A stretch of DNA of 64,000 nucleotides from NCBI RefSeq assembly GCF_016086655.4, contig NC_052142.2, positions 6,328,422 through 6,392,421 of the forward strand, read 5' to 3'. Below are positions 13,390-24,935 of this stretch, one piece after another. Within the stretch, counting starts at the first letter, position 1. Each line of letters opens with the position of its first letter. The DNA comes from Lepeophtheirus salmonis (Eukaryota; Arthropoda; Copepoda; Siphonostomatoida; Caligidae). Under the pieces are notes generated by a model. It was given only the letters and a program-made list of their open reading frames with translations. It had not been told where the DNA came from and searched no databases. The translations under genes and the position numbers were made by a program.

Positions 13390-14310
13390 ATTAGGTACAC
13401 TAAAAAGTTCTTCGGCTGACACATATAGGGTTCGGAAGCATCCTCAGCAGTAATCACAGCCTCCACACGGCGGCGGAAAAATCTTGTAGGAGTTGATGAA
13501 CTTTTCGGACAAGTTGTTCCACTCCTTCACATTGGCGGCTTTCAAGGAGTACCGCACACAGCAAAGTTCAATGGGTTCAAATCCGGCGAAGATGATGGCC
13601 ACATGTCCTAGGGGCAAAAATCACCAATGTTGTCGGCGAAGAACTAATGTCATTTGGTCGATATGTGTGAGGATGCATCAACTTGGGTCACCACGTAGTT
13701 GTCCTCTGGGTTGGTCGCCTAGAACCATGGTAGTATGGGGAACCTCAGCACCTTTTAGTAGGCCTCCGGGCCGATTGTCCCCCCAGTCTTAAAAAAGAAG
13801 AGAAGCATCGTCTTGCCGTCGGATGCCACGACCTCCAGGAAATTGTTTGGGCCAGACGTTTTGTACGGAACACCCCCATGACCTCCCCTGGTGATCTCCC
13901 AAGACAACAGTCGGTTTGACGGTTGCAGACCTGGTCCACGGTGAAAATCTTCTCAAATAAAATTTTACTGTGGATACATTTGCCCTGATCCAAGCACGAA
14001 CTTTCTTGTGCCTCTGCAGTCTCCTTTCCTTCAGTGTCCGTCAACATGTGGCGTGGGATTCTTGTGTAAGAGGACAAACCCAAGTCCTCCTTCACATCCC
14101 TCCTGATTGACTCTTCATCTACGTCGAACTCGTTAGAGAGACGATTCATGGATTTTGTGGTGGGTTCTCCTTGATCTTCTTCTTCTTCAGGTTCCTATGG
14201 AAACTTAGGATCCCTTTTCAAGTTGTGCTCCCCACCACCCTCTTTCCTTAAGAGGTCTTTCCATCCTTGTTCAACTTGGCCACCTTGAAAATGAGGGTCC
14301 TAGAACACTT
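13390..14310 (-). pseudogene. Decayed mariner-type transposase
   Basis: The minus strand reads EEEEDQGEPTTKSMNRLSNE, DEESIRRDVKEDLGLSSYTR, IPRHMLTD, KIFTVDQVCNRQTDCCLG and VFRTKRLAQ. In other frames it reads MWPSSSPDLNPLNFAV, the third catalytic Asp region, then AANVKEWNNLSEKFI and RRRVEAVI. The order fits a mariner-family transposase of the kind abundant in caligid copepods (recalled, not searched). At least three frameshifts make it dead. The region is noticeably more GC-rich than its surroundings. The 3' end near 13390 (TTAGGTACACTAAAAAGTTC) is a plausible inverted terminus; I did not find its partner. Confidence 0.8.
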
Positions 14311-14794
14311 CACAATGTCCCTTTACCTCTGCCACCTCAATTTTGGCATCCAAAAGGTATGAGACCTTCTGCCTTTATGCTTCTTGCTCACTAATGAAGA
14401 AATGTTTAGTTTTTGTTTACTTATGCAGAAAGGAAATTCGGAATATGCAGGAAAAAATCCAAAAACCTCTCTATTTTAATTACATAGTTAGCATTTATTA
14501 ACAGTCCACGTTTTACTTCCAAACCCTGTAGAAGGCGCTATTTTCATAATACATCTGGACTACAACAATATGTTTAAGAGTTTAAGAACAATTTGTTTTG
14601 TCAGTAAAGCAACTAGCTATGTTATAAAGAGATAAAAATAATTTTTTTTATTAACCCCCATTAGACCCACTATATTTTACTCACTAATCTGTTCACTAAT
14701 TTAATATGAATTCACTAAATGAGCAAAAAACAAAAGATACAGGTCTAATCCTAAACAAATTTTTAAACCTGATAAAAATAAACTTTAAACCCAC

Positions 14795-15115
14795 AGGGAC
14801 ACCAGTGTCCCAACAATTTTAAACAGCCATAACTTTTGAATCAAATCAGAACAAAATTTTCAACAATTATTCCTTATACAAGATAAATATTAAAAAAACA
14901 ATAACTATTTTTAAATATTAATACATAAGAATGTTATTTTATCAAATTCCAAAAATTACCATGTCGGAAGACTTGTATAGCACGAACATAAAGTCCCATG
15001 ATAAATTTAGGAGATCTAATATTATACTTTCTAATATTTAAAAAATATTTTAAATTCCATAAAAAAATATGCAATTACGAATGAATCAAAATACGGGACA
15101 CCTGTGTGCCGCCTA
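14795..15115. mobile_element. MITE-like element with palindromic termini
   Basis: The left end CAGGGACACCAGTGTCCC is nearly self-complementary and pairs with the right end, whose reverse complement reads GGCACACAGGTGTCCC. The inner bases are also similar (TTTTGAATCAAAT against TTTTGATTCATT). About 320 bp, AT-rich and non-coding. The class is unresolved. Confidence 0.5.
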
Positions 15116-15149
15116 TGTTATTTGGGTCGAAGCCAAAGGTTGCTTGATA

Positions 15150-15460
15150 AAAATTACTAGGACTCAACACTAGCGAAATGAACTGTTGATACTTACTTTG
15201 CTAAATTTAAACAAGGCAAAATGAGCGTCGAAGACCATGCATGCAGTGAACATCCGAAAGACTCAATTACCGACAAAACATCAAAAAAGTACACAAAATA
15301 TTAATGATCTTAAAGTGAAGTTGATTGACATAGCGAACACTCCACGGATATTAAAGGAACGCGTTGAAAATATTGTGAATTAAAATTTGGACGTGCATAA
15401 GTTGTGTAATAATTGGATACAACGTAAACTCACAATCGATTAAAAGAAACAACAACTTCA
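15150..15460 (+). pseudogene. Mariner transposase N-terminal fragment
   Basis: The plus strand reads DTYFAKFKQGKMSVEDHAC then PKDSITDKTSKK, followed in shifted frames by the DNA-binding segment. This matches the paired helix-turn-helix N-terminus of classic mariner transposases (WF.KFK.G...ED). The catalytic half is absent. Confidence 0.65.
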
Positions 15461-15734
15461 TTATTCGCAGCATTTTTTTTAGAAAAATTCATATAAAATA
15501 CTAGTGAAAATTTTCAATGGAATGACTCGGATAAACTCAAAACATAAAACAGTTTATATCAGACATATCTTGCATAAATTTTATATAATTTAACTATGTA
15601 ACAATGAGGAACATGATCTTTTGCACTAATTATTTTTTTAAATTTAAGTGATTTTAATGATTTTGTATCTTGTTCTGAACTCGATATTTTTCCTTTTTTA
15701 GGCTTTAAATTGATAAAAAACGACACTATTTAAC

Positions 15735-16150
15735 AAAATCACACTTTTTTTAGGGACTGGAACAGTATATGCTCAACTTAATAGAGTGTATCCCCAGATT
15801 ACATATATGACCTTATTTTTTAACTTCGTGGCCATCAAATAAATGCGATACGTTTTTTGAAATTTTTGGCTATTTTTAAGGTTCAAAGCTTTTTAAGGGC
15901 TTAGTGTTGAAGATAAGGATAAATTATAGAAATATATTTTAAACTTAATGTTAAAAAATTATAAAACAATTCTTAAAATATACGTATCTTGTTTATAACT
16001 CAAGTTATCTTTGTTTTAAGTTCAAAATATGTGTGTTTTTTATTTAGAGGCTCATAAACGCAATATAAATATACTTAAAAAGTTTAAAAGTAGCTCATTT
16101 TATAGCTAAAAGTCTGAACTTTAATATATATAAAAAGGTACCCAAAAACA
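15735..16150. repeat. Single diverged arm of the foldback family
   Basis: Aligns with the left arm near 4545-4930: TATGCTCAACTTAATA near 15770 against 4572, GTGTTGAAGATAAGGATA near 15904 against 4699, and AACTCAAGTTATCTT near 15997 against 4793. No opposing arm is seen here. Confidence 0.65.
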
Positions 16151-16589
16151 CTATATTAATGAAATGTAAATCTATATTTTTTTATAAGCCTTGTGGGAAA
16201 AATAATTCATATCATATATTAATGACGACAAAAAAAAATGATGCACGTATCAATTTTTAAACAAGTTTGTACAAAAAAAAAAATCTTGATCGGAATGAAT
16301 CACACAAATTTTTCCTCATATTCATGATGATACGAAGAAGAGAAAAAGTTCATTAGATATTAGTAGATAGCAGTTCAATTTTTTGGTGTATAGCCCCCTT
16401 TCATTATTAGTACTAGAATATTTCTCAAAGGATTGTAGCCTGACTTGGACTCCATAATTTAAATATTAATTTGCCTTTGTACCCCCCATACCACAGCCTT
16501 GATCATGAGTGACCCACAATAATTGTTTAGTGATTATAATAGTTCGAATAGACGGGAGTTATTGACCGGGTTTTGTCCAAACTGAAGTA

Positions 16590-17180
16590 CCTCGGATAAA
16601 TCTGAGCCCTATTTTAAGGAAAATCATTTCAAGTCAGTCAATATTACAGGAAACGTTGGAGAAGGGTACACTAGCACTCTGCTTAAATGCTTCCTCAGTA
16701 TGGGAAAAACGGGATTGGTTAAGGCTCACACATCTTCTAGAGGTAATCTAATTCAACATATTAGCAGGTACCATTCTTTGAGTAAGAAGCCTTCAAGAAA
16801 CTTATTATTCTTAATAGTAAGAAGAGAAAGAATATTAGTGATGTGGACCATGAAACCCAACCAAAAGTTTTGTCTTTAATGTCCAGACCATGCAAGACTT
16901 ATTCGCTCATAAATGAGACTAGATAACAACATTTTTAGGTTTATGGAAGAAACTGCTAAGCCTAGTTTTGTCGATCTAATCAAAACTCTGTAACTTGGAA
17001 AGGAAGTTTCATCTCGCTACGAGATCCTGGAAAAGATGTCGATGAAGTTTAAAGCCATGAAGACCAAGATTTGCACCGAACTAGAAGCGGCAGATTATGT
17101 ATCCACCACTCCAGATAGCTGGTCAAATGGTCGGGAGATCTTTCATCGGTGTTACAGCTAATACTATTTTGCCGAAGCTA
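16590..17180 (+). pseudogene. hAT-family transposase remnant with BED-type zinc finger
   Basis: SSRGNLIQHISRYHSLSKK near 16740 matches the His pair of a BED zinc finger. Further on are FMEETAKPSFVDLIKTL, EVSSRYEILEKMSMKFKAMK and ELEAADYVSTTPDSWSNGRE, the start of the hAT catalytic core (DxW region). Frameshifts and stops make it dead, and the rest of the core and the dimerisation domain are missing. Confidence 0.7.
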
Positions 17181-17189
17181 GGACGGCAA

Positions 17190-18385
17190 AACTTTCTTGC
17201 TAGCTTGCAGGGTGCGATTCAATCCACCTATACTTTACCTATTGACCTCCATCTTGACAATGAATGAATAAATTTTAGTCAGGTGAAGCTCATTTGAACG
17301 TTAATATTCACCAAAATTATTGTGTTAAAAAATCTTGAAATCTGACACGATCGAACCGGAAGTCACGATTTACTATCGTACAGTGTAAATCTATATGGTA
17401 CTACATTATGAATGTAACACAGACAAGAAATAATGGCTTTAATCCTAACAAAATAAGTAAACGAAACGCCAAAATAGCGTAATGCTTACAAGTTTGTTTT
17501 TAATTCAAGGTTCCAATAAACAATAAGGGTAATGATGTGGGACTGATACATTGGTCTAGAATGAGGTGTGAAACTATGGACTGAAATTCAAAACTAATTC
17601 TTTTTATCTTTTCTAAAAAAGAAAGTATTTTCTGTTGAACCAGATCAATATTGATTTTTTTATTGACTTAAGTTTTTACTATTATTATTGTTTCTTTCAC
17701 TGGTCAGGTAGAACCGTACTTATTAATAGAGTTGACATGTTTGTAGGGAAAAATGAGCATGAGAAGAAAGCGGTGAGAATGGTTTCTGAATTGAGATTCT
17801 TGTTAAAATTAACTGCCTCTATTATAATACTTCTTTTAGGGGGAGGGGGGAAATAATAAAAAAATTATATAAAGCGGATAACCTTATACATGTTTTGTTT
17901 TTTTGTGGAGTGAAGACGTGCCAGTCTTTCATGGTGATTAATTAAATGTAAAAAGTGAAGTTATAGTTGTTAAAGTTATAGTCGATTCCATTAGTGCTGA
18001 CAAGTAGTGTATATTGTTATATGAGTACCTATTAAACAAGGTTTTTATTCCTCTAATATTATTTACCATCGGGAATCCTTTTTGACATATAGTCCAGTAA
18101 AGATCGTCGCCATCTTTTTATGCAACCACTACATCGCACTCTGAATAAACACACATAAGAAAATCGGGAAGGGTTTTCATCTTTGTTTTTCTTTTTTTTC
18201 TTTCCTTTTTTGGATTAATATTTTTTACATTATGACAAAATAAGAAGTGAAAAAGTTGGATATTGGTTCTATTTGATATATATGTTGACGGGAAAAAAGT
18301 TCACTCCCGTTTTTTTTTAATTTTATAAATATTTCGCTTTGGTACAATTTTCGGGGCTTTCGCTAAATACATATAAAAGGGAATG
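17190..18385. other. No gene recognised
   Basis: AT-rich with homopolymer runs. The 73-codon ORF at 17635-17856 (+) is low-complexity. Confidence 0.35.
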
Positions 18386-18389
18386 GATA

Positions 18390-18960
18390 CCCCCACAGGC
18401 GAAGAATGATACAGAAACCTCACTAATCAGGTAGATGAGTTTTTGGGTCTAGAGCAGCAAAAAGATAAAATCGACCAGGGAAAAACCTGTCACAAGGATT
18501 GTTACGACTCATTCCATGAGTTTCAAAATAAAATAACAGAAATCAACACCATTATGAATGAAGGTAAAAAGAAAAAGGTTGAGAAGACATCCTCCTTCTC
18601 TGAGGTGGTTGGACAAAATAGAAAGGAAAAAAAATGTCTTTCATTAATTTAAACGTGATGGAAAGGACATGCAAAATTCAGAAAATAATTGGTTGAAGTT
18701 CTTATTATTCGTCTGTGAGCGAGTAGTGGTAGAATGACCTAATTCCAACAAATGAGTATAGACAATGTAGCCTACATAGCTAGGGATGTTTTAGGCCTTA
18801 ATTTAATGGAGGTAAGATCGGTCACATGTGAGACACCGTATAGACCTGAAATAATTTTGATGAAGCCTCAACAGCTGAATTCACTGAGGGAAAGAATCAA
18901 AATTTCTTTATTTATTGATCTCAAGGATAAGAAAATAATTCTTTGAAAGCAAGAGTTGAA
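18390..18960 (+). pseudogene. LINE ORF1 (gag-like) remnant
   Basis: The plus strand reads LEQQKDKIDQGKTCHKDCYD and MSIDNVAYIARDVLGLNLME in separate frames, followed by MKPQQLNSLRERI. Position directly upstream of an APE endonuclease and the charged, helical character suggest ORF1 of the same LINE. No zinc knuckle was recognised, so this rests mainly on position. Confidence 0.4.
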
Positions 18961-19599
18961 CGTCGAGAATTTTCACACAGTTTGAATAGAGCCTTCAATA
19001 TACGACTAAAAAATGCGTAGACGCCAGTGAGTTATGAGGTGGTTGACCGTCTATCCCAATTAAACGACTCCAAATAATAAATCAAACGAGATGATTGCTG
19101 GGGAAGAAAATAGGAACGATGAAGAATGTAACTCTCAAATGGATGAAGAAACTGTGGGGAGGAAAGTAATGTACGGAAAAAAAATAAAGAAAAAAAAACC
19201 CCAGATGAAATTATGAAAATTCCATACGAAGACATTACAGGATACAGGATGAAAACCAGGATCATAAATCTGACATACCCAATGAAAATTGAATCGGGGT
19301 TTCAGGCATTGATTTGAAAACCGGTTGTGGGGGATACAGCTACTGATAAAGGATTATCCCCAGATATTAAAGAAACGCCCCACGAAGTGTAAAAGAGCCA
19401 GGGTTGCGGTGATTGCTATTGAAGTTTAAATTTATTTTATTATGATGCAGAATGTGAAAGAAACTATATTATTCCATATGACTATGCAATATTATTCCTG
19501 CAGATTATATTCAGATGATTTTGAGATAAATAATGGTGGGAGAAGATTAGTACACTTAAACAAAAATTCACGATAGGAGAGAAGAAAGGATTTAAAAAC

Positions 19600-20275
19600 A
19601 AAAAGAATATGAAAAAAGAGACTGGCTTCGAATCTAATTGTGCACAGATAAATATGGATAAAAGATTCAAAGGAGGTTACGAACTGTGTAAGATGATGTA
19701 TGAAAATAGAATAACAATGGCACTTCTTACGGAGCTATCTTCCAAAAATTGCCGTTTAGTCCATAGGCATCCCTGTTATGATAATTTTTTACATCAATGC
19801 TCCACAGTATCAAGCGTAAGGATTATTATTATGGTTTTGGAATGTTTAAAATAGGTTAACTTAGTTGATTATTGTAATGAAAATATAGTGACAATAACAT
19901 TGAAGCTGAAGGAACAGCGAATTGTTGTGGTATCATATGATGGGGATTTAATGTTAGAATGCACCTTTCCATTGCTTGAAAAATTGAAACAAAAATGTAA
20001 AGAAGAGCACACACCCATTTTGATTGGTATGAATACTAATGCACATAGCACATTATGGGATGATGAAACTACAAATAAAAGAGATGATCAAGTAGGAGAG
20101 ATGGGTGCAGCACTTGAATTGAACATATGTAACAAAGGAAGAGAGTTTACATTTGTAGGAGGAAAATGTTCCTCGAATATAGATGTATCCCTCGTCAACG
20201 ACTAAATGCTTCCCAATGTCTCTTGGTGGAGCGTTTCCAAAAAGCAATCAATGTCTGACCATAAGTATTTAATGG
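19600..20275 (+). pseudogene. LINE APE-type endonuclease domain, decayed
   Basis: CAQINMDKRFKGGYELCKMM starts the domain. ITMALLTEL lies where the catalytic Glu is expected, then PILIGMNTNAHSTLWDDETT matches the conserved D/N-A-H motif with one Asp replaced, then NICNKGREFTFVGGKCSSNI and SMSDHKYL, the terminal S-DH motif. Frameshifts occur between the blocks, at about 19855 and 20203. It belongs to the LINE that continues to 20880 and resumes at 23398. Confidence 0.8.
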
Positions 20276-20880
20276 TTAAACTTGAAATTGAAACAAAGCC
20301 CATATTATGCGGGAATCTAAGGTCAATCAAATGGCAAGTGTATACTGAGAAAAAGGTTGCAATAACTGGATTGGAAAACAGGATACATGAGAAGGTAATA
20401 TAACTTCTTTCTACCGAAATTATGAGGTCGCTCGTCGAAGCTCTTAATGAATTGGCACCACAGCGTCCAAAAATATATAAACGAATTACACAATTGTGGA
20501 CACAAGAACTGAAAGTATTCAAGAAAAAAACTAAGAAAGCTGAGCGAAGAGTGAGAAAACCCCAATGAAGTAACGATAGAGTTGACTATTATGAATGTAA
20601 AACAGAATATAGGAGGGTAATCGAACTGGAGAGACATTGGAGGGAGAGATGCACGGAGTTGGATTCGTACACAGCAATATCAGCTACAATTAAGCGGCTA
20701 AATGGCCATAATAGTCACAGTAATAAAGATGGGGGGGATTACGGCAATGGATGCTTAAATAATTTAGTGAGAGGGCATTTTGGTGACCCAAATATAAATG
20801 GGTTATATGAAACATATGAAGAAGGAAGTCCGAATGTATTGCTTGAAAACATTAACGCAAAATGGACATGTGGCGTTCAG
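20276..20880 (+). pseudogene. LINE region between endonuclease and reverse transcriptase
   Basis: Reads VEIETKPIL-type sequence, LWTQELKVFKKKTKKAERR, YYECKTEYRRVIELERHWRE and GHFGDPNINGLYETYEEGS. Such helical, basic sequence lies before the RT in APE-type LINEs. The RT that should follow is absent; gypsy-like sequence begins at about 20880. Confidence 0.6.
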
Positions 20881-21085
20881 TGACCAACCCCTATTTATTC
20901 CTTTTTGTTATTTTTATCGAGACTTCCTTTTTCCTTTCGTTCAAAGAAGAACCACATTTTTCGTTCGTGATAATAAATCAATTAATATTTTTATAACCTG
21001 GATCTCATCTATTCCTTCGAATTAATTATTAGTTACGGACTCGTACACGTGGAATTACTATTATACCTTATATACTCAAAAATCC
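20880..21085 (+). mobile_element. Possible 5' LTR of the gypsy-like element (truncated)
   Basis: Non-coding sequence with AATAAATCAATTAA (possible polyadenylation signal), ending AAAAATCCA just before TTGGTGGCAGCGGAAAAC, which looks like a primer-binding site. No second LTR copy was found in the window, so the boundary is inferred from position. Confidence 0.4.
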
Positions 21086-21128
21086 ATATTGGTGGCAGCG
21101 GAAAACAGGTTGTAAAAATTATATTATT

Positions 21129-21900
21129 ATGAAGGAAGTAACAGAGGAAAAGCGTGGAGATAATTCAATTTCTAAAGTCGCTATCAGGACTCCCGATTTT
21201 AGTATCGAGGATCCTTCTTTTTTTTTTTTTCGACATCTTGGAATCTCAATTTATATTAAATAATATCACTGTTGACTCGACAAAATTTTTATACGCAATA
21301 ACAGGACTCCCTCACAGCGTGGCACGAAAAGTCGGGAAAGAAACAAGAACATCCAACTCCTATGACAAGTTGAAAACCGAAATTCTTGACATTTTTGAAA
21401 AGTCTAAAAGTCAACTTTTCGACGAATTAATTGGAAGCACGATGATGATTGGAAAACCGTCAGAATATCTTAAATCTCTAAGCGAAACAGCTCAGAAGAT
21501 TTCTATTCCTGAAGATATGGTAAAGCATAAATTTTTAAACGCCGCTCATCCAGAAATTTTGCCTGTTTTGGTCTCAAGATCTGAAGATTCTTTGGAACAG
21601 TTAGGCAAATTGGCTGATCAATTGCATGAAATGATTAATATTAAATCAGTTAACCGGGTGATTTCACACTCATCACCTACTTCAGATAGAGATCATAATC
21701 GAGAATTCAAATCTTTGACTCTGACTCCATATTATCCAGATCAACGTCCTAAAGTATGTAGAGCACATCTCTTTTATGGACATGCTGCACGATCTTGTAA
21801 GAAATGGTGCATATTTCCAAAATCAAGATCGAATTTAAATATAGAGCCTTCATCACGCCCTTCTTCTCCTATTCGTTCGGAAAACAGGAAAGGCAAGTGA
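21129..21900 (+). pseudogene. Gypsy-like gag, frameshifted at a poly-T run
   Basis: An ATG at 21129 opens KEVTEEKRGDNSISKVAIRT, then the frame breaks in a 13-T run at 21218-21230. The other frame continues DILESQFILNNITVDSTKFL, IGSTMMIGKPSEYLKSLSET and SRSEDSLEQLGKLADQLHEM, typical of arthropod gypsy gag. Near the end, CRAHLFYGHAARSCKKWC is a zinc-knuckle-like segment. The gag frame overlaps pol, which lies in the -1 frame. Confidence 0.8.
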
Positions 21901-23397
21901 GTTTAGCGGCGAACTCCTTGCCCTTTATCAAAGTCGCAGCTCAAATCAATAATTTGGTAAAGGTGGAAATTTTAATCGATACAGGGGCTACAATATCACT
22001 ATTACCAATTTCAAAAGTTTTGATTACTTCTCTCAATCCGTCACCTGTAAAGCTTGTCGCGGCTAATGGAAAAATAATTCAAGTATTTGGAGAGTTAACT
22101 TGTGTAATTGGAATTAAAACATTACGCAGGAATTATCCATGGACTTTTGTTGTAGCTGATGTAACTAATCCTATAATAGGAATTGATTTTCTTCACCATT
22201 ACGAATTTGTGATTGACTGCAAAAATGGAACTTTGTCCGACCCTAAAACTGGTAACTTAACTGCAGGTATTCTCTTATCAAAGAATGGCATATTTGCTAT
22301 CAATCAAACGTTTGAAACATCTGAGTCTTGTATTAAAAATATTTTTATGAAATATCCTTATTTAACAGTATCTCGTCCTAATAACGCCCCGATCGATATT
22401 CCTCCGGACGTACATCATCGGATAGATACTGGAAGTTCTCCTTCATGTACATTCAAATTTCGTCGTCTTTCTCCTGAAAAGACAAGGATTTGTCAGGAGA
22501 AATTAAACTCTCTTCTTGAAGCTGGAATTATTCGACCCTCTAGTTCGTCTTGGGCAACACCTTTACATTTTGTGAAGAAGAAACAACCAGGAGAGTGGAG
22601 AATGGTCGGAGATTACCGAGCTTTAAATGCTAAAACAATTCCTGATAAATATCCACTTCCTCATATGAATGATATTGCTACTCGTCTTCATGGCTCAAAA
22701 ATATTCAGTAAAATCGACCTTTGTCAAGCCTATTACAATATTCCTGTCAATGAAGAAGATAAACTCAAAACGGCTATTACAACTCCTTTTGGTTTGTATG
22801 AATTTAATTATATGCCTTTTGGTTTGAGAAATGCAGGATCTTCGTTTCAAAGATTTATGAATAAAATTTTGGGCAAATTCACATTTACATTCACTTATTT
22901 AGATGATATTTTGATATTTAGTACAACTAAAGAAGAACATTTACAACATGTAGAAACTGTCCTCAAGACTTTAAATCAATTTAAACTGCGTGTTTCGGAA
23001 GATAAATGTGAATTTTTTAAAAGAAAATATTGATTTTCTTGGAGTCACAATAACTCCAGATGGAATTATACCATGTAAAAATAAGTTGTCAGTTATCAAA
23101 GCATTCAAGAAACCAGTATCCCCTTCAGAATTGAGGCGATTCTTAGGAATGATTGGATTTTATAGGCATCTTATACCCAATTTTGCTAATTTAGTCTTAC
23201 CTTTAACAGAATTAATACGTTTATCAGATGTTAAAATGGATTTAGTTTGGACTCAGAAAGAAATATCATCGTTTGAGGATATGAAAAACACTTTGGATAA
23301 TATTTGTTGTTTACCTTTTCTAAACCCAAAGTGTAATATATTTCATTTAATTACAGACGCTTCAAATCATGCAGTGGGAGCCGTTCTTAAATGTTGA
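21885..23397 (+). pseudogene. Gypsy-like pol: protease, reverse transcriptase, start of RNase H; frameshifted and truncated
   Basis: Protease: VEILIDTGATISLLP near 21963. RT: WATPLHFVKKKQPGEWRMVG, KIDLCQAYYNIPV, TPFGLYEFNYMPFGLRNAGS and TYLDDILIFS with the intact YLDD box near 22895. One frame ends at 23033; the next overlaps from about 22990 (NIDFLGVTITPDGI, LRRFLGMIGFYRHLIPNF) and stops at LITDASNHAVGAVL, the first RNase H Asp. RNase H remainder, integrase and 3' LTR are absent. Domain order and motifs place it in Ty3/gypsy. Codon use is cleaner than in the flanking LINE, suggesting a younger insertion. Confidence 0.9.
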
Positions 23398-24350
23398 ATC
23401 TTTACACCTAAACATAAAACGCCGAGCACTAGCAACCCACAGGAGAATAGAAGAAGACATTAGTATAACCTGAATACCTACAAATAAACCAGAAGGAGGG
23501 GCGTGGCTGATCCAAGAAGAGTTGAAATCAATTTTAAATATATTTAAAGGACCAATAGAGTTTACTGAGAAAAAAAATTGCCATAATATTTCACTTGAAA
23601 TTGATAAGCAAGGATGTACGATTAGTTCAAAATTTCTTAACGTTCATACAGATGGTTCAAAAATCGATGACAAAGTCGTATATGGCTGGTGTATAACTTA
23701 TGGAGATACCTGTGTCATGGAAGGCTGTGGCAAATTAGAATGGTACAATACTGTTATTCAAGCAGAACTGGAGGGTATTTTAAAGGCAATACCTGCTCTC
23801 AATACAATGGAAAAGTTCGTTCAAATGCCTATCAAAATTTTCCAGTTCAGCTGCTATTAGTTCTTTAGCAAAACATGAACGCTTCTTCACGGGTCAACAA
23901 GTTAGGGTGATAGAAGAAATAAAGTGTTTGAAAAGGAATGTGACAATAACATGGATAGAAGGTCATTGGGGTTATACAGGAAATGCGCTTGCCAAGAATG
24001 GCAGAACTATTCTAGAATAATCGGAAGTTCCCAAAATTACAGTCTTGTCCGAGATAAATAAGAATATAAGGAAAACATGGAAACAGGAATGGATAAAAGA
24101 CATAACGTCCGCCAAGCAAAATTCTTTTTGAAGGGGCCTGCTTCGGAATGGAAACTTTTTCAAAGCAGGAGAGCATCTATAAACATTATAGTTGGTTTCA
24201 TTACTGGGCATATTCCTTTAAGGAAGCACCTTAAGGTTATTGGAATGGTGGAAGATGCATCATGCAGATTGTGTGGAGATACAACTGAGACTCCAATTCA
24301 TTTATGGGTAGAGTGTGATGCTCTGGAGAGTATAAGTAGGGAAATATGAA
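23398..24350 (+). pseudogene. LINE 3' part: RNase H and C-terminal zinc motif
   Basis: Right after the gypsy pol the frames read LHLNIKRRALATHRRIEEDI (end of a LINE RT segment), LNVHTDGSKIDDKVVYGWCI (RNase H), TVIQAELEGILKAIPALNTM, ISSLAKHERFF, VTITWIEGHWGYTGNALAKN (RNase H His motif), then KVIGMVEDASCRLCGDTTET and PIHLWVEC, the C-C-H-C motif of APE-type LINEs. This is the natural downstream continuation of the LINE at 18390-20880. Confidence 0.85.
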
Positions 24351-24628
24351 CGACAAAGCCTAATAAAAAAGAAAGTTTACACTACATTGAAGCCATTAAG
24401 AAGACTGGCTATTTTAATGACGTTGTTTTGGTCTTATAAATTTTGTTGTAAAAGATGTGATTTTAGTATATGAAAATATATCACAGGCTTAGGAGTATAT
24501 GTTACACGGGTTGCCGCACTTAATTGAAGTTTCTGTGGCTTTAGGAGGATGTGGCTATAGTAAAAAATAACAAAAAAAAACTTTATACACTTAAAATAGC
24601 ATTAGCAGAGGAAAAATATTATATTTAT
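24351..24628. other. LINE 3' flank or UTR, no coding
   Basis: A-rich non-coding sequence following the LINE stop. Confidence 0.3.
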
Positions 24629-24935
24629 CAAGGTTAATAGAAATACAAGGTTATACTATAACGCGTGTACGACTGATGTTTGACTTCCACCACGTTTTTT
24701 AATATTGAAGTCATAGTATATGAGTGGTTGCGTGCATTTTTTCAAAATCTGTCTTCTTTGCCAAGTAGTTGGTACGATTGAAAATTCTAGCAATAGTTAC
24801 GTCATACACAATGATTGGTGGCCCCTTTTTTCAAAATTTGTCTGTTTTACCTAGCAGTGGGTACGATATATCAAATTGAAAATTCTAAGAAGCTCGATTA
24901 CATCATGGTCTAACCTTATATTTCTATCAACCTGG
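24629..24935. mobile_element. MITE with ~30-bp terminal inverted repeats
   Basis: The left terminus CAAGGTTAATAGAAATACAA and the right terminus (reverse complement CAGGTTGATAGAAATATAAG) match at most positions, and the match continues inward. The interior contains two diverged ~85-bp direct copies with TTTTTTCAAAATCTGTC and GGTACGAT. No coding. Confidence 0.65.

Noticed and set aside
13493..13792. 99-codon ORF on the plus strand
   Set aside because: It is antisense to the decayed mariner transposase, whose motifs are on the minus strand.
19032..20637. Several minus-strand ORFs of 60-106 codons
   Set aside because: Shadows of the plus-strand LINE endonuclease region; Phe/Ser-rich as expected from antisense of Lys/Glu-rich coding.
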